Below are positions 11,065 through 21,054 of a DNA stretch of 64,000 nt, piece after piece. Under the pieces are notes generated by a model that was not told the origin of the DNA, did not search any database, and saw nothing but the letters and a program-made list of their open reading frames with translations. The position numbers and the translations under genes were made by a program. Within the stretch, counting starts at the first letter, position 1, and the number at the start of each line of letters is the position of its first letter. The stretch comes from Rotaria sordida (taxonomy: Eukaryota; Rotifera; Eurotatoria; Philodinida; Philodinidae): contig CAJNOL010000631.1 of assembly GCA_905250125.1 (NCBI GenBank), positions 6,703 to 70,702 on the forward strand, in the 5' to 3' direction.

Positions 11065-11883
11065 ATGTCTAAATCGAGCAGTGATAAAAATCAAATTGTA
11101 TTTGGCTACTGGGCAATTCGTGGCTTGGCAGAACCAGTTCGTTTAGCTTTACATTACACTAAAACACCGTTTACAGACAAATTATATGTACAAGGTGAAG
11201 GTCCAGAATATAGTCGACAAGAATGGCTTAGTGAAAAACAAAATCTTGGTCTTGGTAAATCAATATTTATTTGTTTTCTTACATTTAGTTTATTGATATT
11301 TTAGATTTTCCTAATTTACCATATCTATTTGATGGTGATTTTAAAATTACTCAATCAAAAGCTATTTTATATTACCTTGGACGTAAATTCAGTCTTATGG
11401 GAAAGAATCTAAATGAAGAAGCACGAGTGATGATGTTATGTGAAGAAGCTCATGATCTTCGCTCGGCATTAAGTGGAGTTTGTTATAGTCCAAAAGGAGA
11501 ATCAAAAGAAGAAAGAAAAAAATTTGTTGAAACAACTGTATCGGAATATTTACAAAAATTGGATAATTATTTTGGCAAATATAATACAAAATTTGCTGTT
11601 GGTGATGCACCAACTGTAGCTGATTTTCAATTGTATTCCTACATTGATTCTGCTTTATTATTGGATGACGAACAAAGTTTAGTTGATAAATATTCTAATG
11701 TGAAACGATTTTTGAAAACAATAAATGAATTACCCGAAATAAAAGATTATATTGTCAAATCTCATGCCCAATTGCCTATCAACAACAAAGGTTAATATCA
11801 TATGATAGTAATACGAATAATAATTTATTTTCTTTCTATTTTTAGTGGCCAAATTCGGTGGCCAAATTATTCAAAACAAATGA
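11065..11883 (+). CDS. Glutathione S-transferase, mu class, 237 aa
   Basis: A cytosolic GST that conjugates glutathione to electrophilic substrates. Three exons, 11065-11254, 11305-11790 and 11846-11883, join in phase to 714 bp including the TGA. The thioredoxin-like N-terminal half starts FGYWAIRGLAEPVRLALHYT, with the Tyr used to activate glutathione in mu enzymes. It continues with FPNLPYLFDGDFKITQS, the cis-Pro and QS glutathione-binding motif; this is the mu-class wording. The all-alpha C-terminal domain contains FAVGDAPTVADFQLYSYID, the N-capping box/hydrophobic staple region. The last small exon adds VAKFGGQIIQNK; if intron 2 were retained the protein would end at 11795 after NNKG. Length is close to the usual 215-220 residues plus short tails. 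It stands alone, with no second GST copy nearby. Confidence 0.95.
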
Positions 11884-11966
11884 AATCAAGAACAAACAAT
11901 TCCAAATTTAAAAAAACAGATATTATTTCATCTTTTCTTATATAATACAAAAAAGTTTTTAGAATG

Positions 11967-11972
11967 AATAAA
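11967..11972 (+). terminator. Probable polyadenylation signal of the GST gene
   Basis: AATAAA, 83 bp after the TGA of the GST gene, in a T-rich 3' flank. Confidence 0.55.
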
Positions 11973-14900
11973 GGTTATGCGTATTGGTTTAATGCTTTTA
12001 TGATTAACTATTAGTATTTATTTTTGAGGAGAATAATCGAGAGTAATTCTAATTTTGACATTAGTTATTGTCTATCTTTTTATGAGATTTTTAAAATAAA
12101 ATCAAAGATTGATTTACACTTTCAATATGTTAAATGAGAACTGCTATTAATGGAATAGTTAATAAAATAGAATTGCACGTTGTTCATTCAAGGAAAACAA
12201 AGAGTTCGATGGTTTGTTTGTCTTGATAATAAAAAGTATTTTATAAATAAAATTCTTTTTTTTGTTTCCACCGATATTCAAGGCAAAAACAAAGTTTCAT
12301 TTGTGACCAATACAGTTAAGATTATGCAAATTACTTGGAAACTACAATAGTTTAAAATGTTGGCATAATCATTTGAAACCGAGAGCTTAAAGTTTATGAC
12401 CAGAGGCGTTTCTCTCGTTTGATCTGTTACTATGAATGTAAAAACTTCATGTAACGAAAATATTCAGTTTCATACTTTCCCTATCTAACTATGGCTTACG
12501 TTGTATGATCAGTATTAATTCTCAAATTGTACAAAACACGAACGTACAATAAATAGAAAGCACTATTTTACTAAATCAACATATAAATAGTTTTTCTCTG
12601 TTTTATTCTATTTGGCATTGATTCATACTAGAAAATTCGTAAAACAATTTGATGTAACTCTTTAAATACTTAACGATTTTCAATATAGCCATATTTCGAA
12701 TGAGTGAAAATATTATTCACCCAACTTTTATGAGGAGGGAAGAATATCCCTGCCGTCGAGTTCCCTTGTGAAATGAAATGCTGTCTAACGGTAGAGTGCA
12801 TAGCACGAAATATTTCCTACAACTATCATCAACTGTGGCGCTGAACAGAAGGCTGGCCTATCACAGAGTTCTTGAGCTCAATTGCTTGAAATCTTCATCT
12901 GGTTGAGGATCATTGCATGGCTCGTGGTATTGAGGTTTGCAAACAGCACCTTGTGGATAAATGTCGAACAACATAATCATTCAGCCATGACAGTCCAGCT
13001 TTTATGAGATCATTATTCCGTGAAATGATCAATTGAATAAATCAGTTTTATATTGTATTGCTTGGTGCAACTATTCTTACTGAAGTATTAGCTGCTATAA
13101 TTAAAAGTAGTGATTGATATTGCAGTAAAATATTTAATTTTATGAATTATATAGCATGCTGTATAACGATTATTTTCTTAAATATATTGAATTTTCTAAA
13201 GAGATTATCGATCAATAGATACATTCTTATTTTTTCAATGTATTATGAACAATAAAACTTTCAACTAAATCTAAAACTATTAATTTTAACTATAAACAAG
13301 AAGAATCTAATTTTTTTTCAATTACTAATCTCTATTATTTCATTTTCTGTTCATAATTAATAAATATTGATCAAATGCAGATAATTGTAGTATATAGTTA
13401 TTCAAGTATAGAGTTTATCAGTATGTTGAATATTCTTAACAGTACTGATCTTTTGAGAAATACAATCTTACCATAAAACTATTCTGAATATATCAATGAT
13501 GGTAAAAAAACACATTACTCTAAAAAAGTGTCCCATGATAAACAAAAAAAATGAATTAAATCTCAGTATATAAAGAAAAACTTCAAAAGTTTGTGATTTT
13601 CTATTTGATTTTCATAAAACAACAGATAAATGATCACATTTAATGATTTCATAACGAATAACCAAATATTAAACTATTTTTTCTATTCAGTTTCTAATTC
13701 ATACTATCGATGAATTTCATCGACAGTTATCAAATTTTAAACAAGAAATTCATTTATATCACATACTTTCTTCAACAAACAACATCTGTTCACTATATTG
13801 ATTAAAAACAGTTGAATCAATGTACAAATAAATATCAGCATTAGAAAGTGAATATGAAAATTTTCGATGAAAACTACTTCAATTAGATTTAGATATTTAC
13901 ATTAATATTCTTTCAAAAACAATGCTAATTTGAAAAATAAATTAACTGATGACTGTCGATGCATTTTCAATAGAATTTTTTTTCTAAATTTTTATATTTA
14001 GAATATGAAACTTGAGATGTTTTATTTTTCAATAAAAAAAAAACGCTAATCTACTACTTCTATCTATGGGTGATTATGAAGAAATATCATTACTGATAAA
14101 TCACTTGTAAATCAATCTTCAATTGATTATTCTTTTCATTTATTTGACAGATACATGAATAGAATGATACTAATACCTTATTTCGTGCTTTTATTGACAT
14201 AAAGATAAAGAATAAAGTACTCTATCTCAATATGTGTCATTATTGATCACTCAGATGAAGATACTCATTCAAATACTGACTCATAGTTTAGTCTTTGCAA
14301 GAAAATGAGTTCAAGGAATGAAAGTATCGCTCTCTTCTTTAAATGTGAAGTCATCAATTATTTTCCTGGAAGAAACTATTTAACATAAAAATGATAATGA
14401 ATGAAGTTTAATTAGGATTAGTTAAATATTGATCTTAATTAATAAAAGTCAAAATGATATTCACTAAACGATTGAAACAAATTGTTGAATTAAAATCAAA
14501 TTCTTTCATATATAATTGCTGAAGGTTAATTTTACACATGAAGTTGAAGATTTTATCATTAAGTTACTATTCACATCTTTATAATGCATTTTTTTCAATA
14601 ACCATTTGTGTTATGTGTTCCTTTAAAATGCAAGACGATTCATATAAAACACTATGCAAATGATATTTATAAACAGAGAATAGTCAAATATCAGTTCGAA
14701 AGAATAAAAAGATATTAAGAAAATGAAATTATTTATTAATTAATTTGTTGAGATTAATAATGAATAGGCCTGGGAAGAATTAAGCCAATAGGTATCAGAT
14801 TTAAACCAGAAAGAAGAACAATATTTTATTTGAATGAATTATTCACATGTAGAGTCATGATTGTTAAGTTCGATGATAAAATCATTTATATTTGCCATAT

Positions 14901-15339
14901 GTCTTTTTTTCTCACTTCTCTCTCATTTAAGTAAACATCGACATCATATTTAATATTCAAAGATTTTCATTCAAAAGTTTTTCACTGGGCACGCATCTTC
15001 AAAGTTTTTATTTGATTCTAAATACAATCTATAAAAAGTTCCCAATTTTGTTGTTATTATTGACAAACGTAAACAGCTCACGAGGAAACTACTTCATGTA
15101 TTAAATCGCTTTCAAATCAAGACTACGCTGGTTCGATGAATGCTAGCTAGCAATGAAAAAGTCTAGAATGAATTAGTTTTCAGAGTCTTCGTTCTTACAA
15201 CACTGAATTTTTCAACAAAACTCCATAGTTCTCGTCGAATTCAGTGGCGAAGCCAGGATTTTGGGTTAGAGAGAGCTGAGCCACCCCCTCTACCCCTTGC
15301 TTCATCACTACTTGGATCATTTTGCAAGCTGACTCTCGG
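11973..15339. other. Gene-poor AT-rich region
   Basis: About 3.4 kb in which I find no convincing gene. A less AT-rich patch at 12730-13000 has a minus-strand stretch reading YPQGAVCKPQYHEPCND before hitting stops, perhaps a decayed coding relic. Near 15240 the sequence GTGGCGAAGCCAGGATTTTGGG resembles the end of a DNA transposon, but no partner end was identified. Confidence 0.4.
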
Positions 15340-15645
15340 GTTATGACTTGAAACTTTGTACGAACAATGTTTTCAATGGGACTAGTTCATAATGAAAGTG
15401 GCAGGCTTTTTTGTTGCTTCTGTTCTGAAATACGGATACCTAATGTAAAAATAAAATAGACATTTAACGAAGAGAACGTTGAAATTAACGCTAAAACTTG
15501 CGTTAAAAGACAAACTAACGAAGTTTAATGAAGAAAACGTCATCAATTTTTGTTAAATGTAGGAAATTCATGAAAATATGCTAGATTTTTTACACTTTTT
15601 CACGCATCATTGTGTTTTTAACGACTATCAACCAAGGGAGAAAAA

Positions 15646-15890
15646 GTGAGACATCACCGTGTTTCATTTGTACTTTCTCTACACTCACTCGTACTTTACT
15701 GTACTTCCCTTGTATTTCTGCTTGTACTTAACCAGTACTTCATTTTGCTTCAATCCATTTTACTTGTGCTTCACTTTTATTTCGCTTGCTTTTTGTTGTA
15801 CTTCAAGCAAAATATTGAAGTACAATTGAAGTACGGAGTATCGCTTTTTCTTCCTTGCTACCAACTCATTACATAGCGTTCACTATTGTA
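15646..15890. repeat. Degenerate GTACTTc tandem array
   Basis: The words TGTACTT, GTACTTCA, TTGTACTTC and ACTTCACTTT recur about every 10-20 bp, ending in GAAGTACAATTGAAGTACGG on the opposite polarity. The array leaves a plus-strand frame open for 76 codons (Leu/Phe/Tyr-rich), which I take as low-complexity, not coding. Confidence 0.45.
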
Positions 15891-16450
15891 TTCATTGTCA
15901 TGCGTGAGGTTTTTAACAATACTTCTTGCGTTTTTTCATTTCTAACGAGCTTTATGGTATTAACTATCGTTAAATATTGCATTCGTTTTCACAGGTAGAG
16001 TTTTTTTGATATTCCTAATTGAATTATATATTGCATTTACAAGTGCTTAGAAATTATACATATTCCTATGTTGCTCACTCTTTAAATTGATTCCAATTTG
16101 GTTCATATGACAGAGACCCGTATAAAAGTAAAAATAGTTAACTCCTTGTTGTGATAAATTTTAGGTGAGAAAGAATTAACTGTAAAAGTAGTGAAAATAG
16201 GACGAAAAATACTTAGTAACAACCGAAGTATAACTGTACAGTTGAGTGAACATAAAATTTTTTCTGAAAGCTCAAGATCTTTTTTTATATAGCTTGACTT
16301 GAAATTTTTTGTAGTTCTTCATTATTGAGTTGAGCTAAATTGCCTATTTTGCTCATAGAATCTATATCTAATATGAAAAACGTGATTTGTCCATCTTCAA
16401 TAAATGCTTAAGCTGATGTATACGTTACAGCTCAGAATTTTTTATACATT

Positions 16451-16562
16451 GTTATTGATCGTAAGTTTGATGAACTTTCTTTAATGATCAATATCTTCTA
16501 TGAATAAAACTTAGGAAGATATTGATCATTAAAAAAAGTTCATTACACTTGCGATCAATAAT
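16451..16562. repeat. Near-perfect hairpin, two ~50 bp arms
   Basis: The left arm 16451-16500 (GTTATTGATCGTAAGTTTGA...) and right arm 16513-16562 (...ACTTGCGATCAATAATAAC) are reverse complements with only a few mismatches, around a loop of about 12 bp. The core word GATATTGATCATTAA is paired with TTAATGATCAATATC. It lies immediately left of the mariner-type MITE and is part of the larger composite element. Confidence 0.8.
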
Positions 16563-16568
16563 AACGTA

Positions 16569-17140
16569 CAGTGTGTCCTAAAAGCTTCTTCGTAAAAGTT
16601 TTTGCATTCAATTTCGCTATGGACTAGACTTCATTGATTAATATTTTATTGAATAATAGATAAATGTACAGAGTTTTTATTTATAAAAAATGAACTTCAA
16701 AAGCACTGTTGAAAGTTAAAATATTTGGTCGAAATACAAAAATTTGGTCTGTTTTCTCTTTTCGAAAACATTCATGGATGATATGTGTTTTAATTGCTTG
16801 AATTTTGATTTGATACTATTCATTTTGTTTTTGTACAGACATACCAATAAAAATTCTGTGAAAAGACCATTCCGGTATTGGACAATTTAAAGATTTGAAT
16901 CACTCAACAACTCGAAGTTATTAAAAAAGAAATGCTTTGTAATGCTTTTATAGAAAAAGAAACAGATTAAGTTTTTATATTTTGACTAAAGGTCTTAATT
17001 TTCAACAATACTTTTGATGTTCATCTTTAGAAATAAAAATTTTGTGCATTTATCTATCCAAAAAAACTTAGTAAATGAAGTCCAATCAATAATGAAATGG
17101 AACGAAAAAACTTTTAGGAAGGGACTTTTAGAACACATTG
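16569..17140. mobile_element. Mariner-type fold-back MITE, 572 bp, TA flanked
   Basis: The ends read CAGTGTGTCCTAAAAGCTTC (left) and, on the opposite strand, CAATGTGTTCTAAAAGTCCC (right), the style of Tc1/mariner terminal repeats. TA lies directly outside both ends (16567-16568 and 17141-17142). Complementarity continues for roughly 180 bp inward on each side: ACTTCATTGATTAAT against ATTGATTGGACTTCAT, GATAAATGTAC against GATAAATGCAC, TTTTTATTTATAAA against TTTTTATTTCTAAA, GAACTTCAAAAG against GAACATCAAAAG. No transposase frame. Non-autonomous. Confidence 0.8.
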
Positions 17141-17575
17141 TATGAAAAAGTCTGAGCAGTAATGTATACATCAGTTAAAATATTTACCGAAGAAAAAAGT
17201 GTTAAACAATCTATTATTTAATGCAGAAAGAAGTGTTATACGGTCTTTTTTTAACACAGAAAGACGCGTTAAACGATCCTTTTTTTTAATAAAGAGAAAC
17301 GCGTTAAATTTGCGCATGTTTAACGCATTTTCATGGTCAAAAAGGTAACATTAAATTTTGTTAAATCGTTAAATTTCTAACGAATTTTCATGTCACAAAA
17401 CTTCGTTAAATTGATAAAAATTTTTACATGAATATTGAAAATTCTGTCGTTTGAAAAAAGCGAATTTTATACTTATACTCGTATCTCGTGGCAGCAGGTA
17501 CTAACAAGATTGAAGCTTTTACAATTAAGAAGTCCCGTTGAAAACATTGTTTATACAAAATTTCAAGTGAAAATT

Positions 17576-18510
17576 TGAAAGTCAAAGTTCCAAGTGACCT
17601 TAGGAGAACTGCAAGGTTCTTTTGAAAAACTCAATAAAGAATCTATTTCTCAGAAATTTTACGAATAAAAGAAGCTAGATTAGAACATATAATTATTATT
17701 GTTAAGTGTAAAACATAATTACAAAAGACACTAAGTTATGAGCAACAGTAATTAATAGTGATTGTTTCTGGGTTTCTTTTTTTGTCCACTGTGAAGAAAG
17801 AGAATGGCACGTAACACCCTTGCGTCGTGAAAACAATGTAAAAGTTTCGCAAAATAGACAAACGCATTTCTATATAAATGGATACTTGCATCAGACTTTT
17901 GATATGTTGATGACTTCGTCATAAAATACTTCATACATTAATTGATGCAGTAAGTTCGTGATTTGAATAGAACTTACAATTATGATAATGGTTGTCCTTT
18001 GCTTTTTCGGTATTTGTATAGTAGATTTCTTTTCGAAATCATAATAGGCGCTCAGAGCTTCAATTATATTCGAACTCAAATTATAGGTAACTCATATGAA
18101 GGATATAATAGTAAACCAAAAAAAAAATCTTTCTTTCCGTAAGAATATTTATTTGAGTGTCATAAAACATGTACAATATTCATGATAGAAACCAACACTG
18201 AATGAAAGAACTGACTATCAATAAGGTAAAAAGAAGACGTTCGAAGCTCAGATTCGATATAAATTCAAACTACTAATCAGCATGTTTTGTTATTCATATA
18301 TAAACAGAAACGTAGTTGATCGATTACATTATCATTAGTATGTACATTAAACTATTTGAAAATAATTTTCTTTGAGTTTTTTTTTCAAATTCTTTTACTA
18401 AAATAGATTTGTTAAATTATTTAAAAAAATCAGAAAAATTGTTTCATCCCAACTAATATAAATTTTAATTATTCGTAAATATGTTTTCATTGAATTTATC
18501 AGCTCCTTCG
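17576..18510. other. Intergenic region, nothing recognised
   Basis: AT-rich spacer between two repeat elements. The minus-strand open frames at 17752-17934 and 17891-18079 are short, overlap each other and show no domain. Confidence 0.4.
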
Positions 18511-19880
18511 AATATTTATATATATGTCGTATCGAAGTTAGCATGTTTATCGAAGTTATAACTTCGATGAACAATTTTATCGAAGTTGTAACTTCTATAA
18601 ACATATTTCATCGAAGTTATAACTTCTATAAATTATTTCATCGAAGTTACAACTTCGATAAAGTGAGGTTATCGAAGTTGTTTGGATGAAATTAAATAGG
18701 AAAATTGGTGATTATTTCAATAATATTATTAAACTTGTTAGCAATAAATCATTTTGCTACTAACAACAAACATTTACTTGATAAAAAAATTCAACAATCA
18801 TAAATCATTAACAAATATTGAGACTAAACATTTTTTTATCTCTTCATTTTTTTTAGCTTTCGTTCAGAGAACAAGAGGTAAGTTGTAGAAAAGGTGATCA
18901 TAAACATTGATGAACCATAATTAAAAATAGAAGTATAGACTGATCATCACTGTATAGAAAATAGCTGCTTTAAATAAAATATTAATCACGTATAGATCAG
19001 ATATGTTAAACTTATCTTTCCAATTTGTATTATCGATAATGCTGTAAGTTCCATGAGAGACCATGTAGTTGAAGCCGATGTTTTAGTTGTTACTGATGAG
19101 GATATCTGAATGTTGTTCTTAAAACATTTACGCTTTCTTGTTACTACAGAGGAAAAAGTAGATAAAGCCATCAATTTGTACACCGTTTCAGCATTAGTTG
19201 TGAATTGAGTAGAATTTTACATTGAGATTATGAGCAAATGTGGCATATGCTTTGTGCGTTTGCATTTGTGCTTTTATTAAAATTGATTCATTTATAATAA
19301 TCCAATTATCAAATAGTTCTGATTGTAAAGATTATTAATCATATTATTAGCTTATATACCTGATCTATACGTGATTAATATTTTATTTAAAGCAGCTATT
19401 TTTTCTATACAGTGACGATCAGTCTATACTTCTATTTTTAATTATGGTTCATCAATGTTTATGATCACCTTTTCTACAACTTACCTCTTGTTCTCTGAAC
19501 GAAAGCTAAAAAAAATGAAGAGATAAAAAAATGTTTAGTCTCAATATTTGTTAATGATTTATGATTGTTGAATTTTTTTATCAAGTAAATGTTTGTTGTT
19601 AGTAGCAAAATGATTTATTGCTAACAAGTTTAATAATATTATTGAAATAATCACCAATTTTCCTATTTAATTTCATCCAAACAACTTCGATAACCTCACT
19701 TTATCGAAGTTGTAACTTCGATGAAATAATTTATAGAAGTTATAACTTCGATGAAATATGTTTATCGAAGTTATAACTTCGATAAAATTGTTCATCGAAG
19801 TTATAACTTCGATAAAAATTTTATCGAAGTTATAACTTCGATAAACATGCTAACTTCGATACGACATATACATATAAATA
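18511..19880. mobile_element. Foldback (FB-like) element with ~500 bp inverted arms and palindromic tandem units
   Basis: The left arm (about 18511-19003) and right arm (about 19367-19880) are almost exact reverse complements. They enclose a unique centre of about 360 bp. The outer part of each arm is a tandem array with a 30 bp period, built on the perfect palindrome ATCGAAGTTATAACTTCGAT. The left arm holds four full units (18549, 18579, 18610, 18640); the right arm holds five (19703, 19733, 19763, 19794, 19823). Half units flank the arrays. Long terminal repeats made of short tandem repeats around a unique core are the layout of Drosophila FB and Galileo foldback elements; membership here is inference. 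The core has no intact transposase, though one plus-strand frame (LKHLRFLVTTEEKVDKAI, between stops) may be a relic. Confidence 0.75.
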
Positions 19881-20539
19881 CATATTTAATGCGACGCGAA
19901 GCGCGGCAATTATGTGAAGTGTAGCATTGATGTGTTTTTGCGCGAGGTTTTTTTATCTCGTGATATACGTATCGAAAGTTGCTATTTTCTGTCAAAATGA
20001 TCCCAAGAACAGGAAGCACTTATGTAAATACAAAAGATAAAATTTCACAATCGAATCGATACTATTCATTTTCTAATTCTTTCAGAATACGTTGCATTTT
20101 CTCACAAGAAGCCACCAAAAACAATGCAACCCCTTGTGAACTTAGTTTTCTTGCAATGTCTGATATAATTAACATGAAGATAGAACTGCAACTCTCTTTG
20201 CTTACATCTAAGATAGATGATGATAGAGAATTAAGATATCTCTCTGTCAAAAACGCGTTTTTCGTCAAAAAAAAATCGATTCAGAGACTTTTATGTGGTT
20301 GGATAGTCTTCATTGTCTACTTTCGAAAACAGTATTATTTATCGAAATTCTAACGTTTTTTTTGTGGTTTTACACGGGATTTAGTGATGATCCTGACATC
20401 AGGAGAAATAAAATTTCTTGGAATATGTTAGTTATTATTGCCTGTTGAACTTTTTCAAAGGTTTCTCATAGTGGAGAAGCTACCAAAAATTCATGGAATA
20501 GCAAGCGCTGCAAGTCTTCGAACAATTGGACTCGCATCC
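19881..20539. pseudogene. Possible STAS-like gene relic on the minus strand
   Basis: On the minus strand 20062-20268 a frame reads SSSILDVSKESCSSIFMLII, then SDIARKLSSQGVALFLVASC. It resembles the alpha/beta STAS fold at the end of SLC26 sulfate/anion transporters (LDxSxV...L..L...L...G..L.LA). There are no transporter membrane segments nearby and no upstream exons could be joined, so at most this is a stranded fragment. The overlapping plus-strand frame (19979-20353) is judged a shadow. The rest of the interval is featureless. Confidence 0.2.
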
Positions 20540-21054
20540 TGACATCCCACCAACACATTTGTAAAAAAAAAAGAGGCTCACTGTTCTTGGAAAAAGAAGG
20601 ATTTTTAATAAAAAAGAGGAGAAAAAGAGGCATTCAGTTTCGTCCAAAGAAAGCTAAGACCCACTGGCACAATAGTACTATAAATCCAACAAAATTCGTA
20701 TGTTATTAATATAAGTTGAATATGACTTATAAGTGAGTAATTTTGCCTCCACTAGAGAGCTATAAAAATTCGGTCCCAATTAGGGATATATAACATCGCT
20801 GAAGTTGATCACTAAAATCATATAATTTAGCCTCCCTACCTATACACCTCAACTGATCAGTACATCAGTTTGTGTTATGTGATCTTTTTGTATGATATGT
20901 TAACATTAATCAATATATTCATGGATGTTTTCGCCAATAGGCTACTTTTTTGTGAGAAAAGAGGAAAAAGAGAATGTTTCTGAAAAAGAGGCTAAAAAGA
21001 GGAATTTTAAAAGAAAAGAGGAAAAGGAGGGAAAAGAGGCGGAATGGGATGCCA
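20540..21054. mobile_element. Small non-autonomous element rich in AAGAGGAAAAAGAG
   Basis: The left end TGACATCCCACC and right end GGAATGGGATGCCA are imperfect inverted repeats (TGGCATCCCATTCC read on the minus strand). They are flanked by similar octamers (ACTCGCAT near 20530 and ACTCGTAT at 21055). An 8 bp near-duplication would fit the hAT superfamily. Both subterminal parts are purine-rich on the plus strand with AAAGAGGAAAAAGAG-type words. No reading frame. The assignment is weak because the termini are short. Confidence 0.35.

Larger units (their letters stand above)
15340..17575. mobile_element. 2.2 kb non-coding inverted-repeat element, composite
   Basis: The left end (15341-15385: TTATGACTTGAAACTTTGTA, then CGAACAATGTTTTCAATGGG) is repeated inverted at the right end (17525-17575), whose minus strand reads ACTTGAAATTTTGTATAAAC followed by AATGTTTTCAACGGGACT. 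About 45 bp align with few mismatches. Next inside each end are arrays of TTAACG-rich words (15460-15560 and 17190-17420). The centre holds a 110 bp hairpin (16451-16562) and a separate TA-flanked mariner-type MITE. There is no transposase frame; 15646-15876 is open only because of degenerate GTACTTxA repeats. It may be a non-autonomous DNA element that later received other insertions. Confidence 0.55.

Noticed and set aside
12730..13000. Less AT-rich patch with minus-strand YPQGAVCKPQYHEPCND
   Set aside because: Stops break the frame after about 37 codons and no splice partners were found. Possibly a relic, but not supportable as a gene.
18549..18660. Regularly spaced 20 bp repeats suggesting a CRISPR array
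   Set aside because: The repeats are palindromes separated by ~10 bp AT-rich spacers, they are mirrored in the other arm, and the host is a eukaryote.
18549..19842. loxP-like recombination sites
   Set aside because: Only ATAACTTCG is shared with loxP arms, the asymmetric 8 bp spacer is absent, and the resemblance follows from the palindrome itself.
19979..20353. Plus-strand frame of 124 codons
   Set aside because: No domain, unusual composition, and the opposite strand has the more protein-like pattern.
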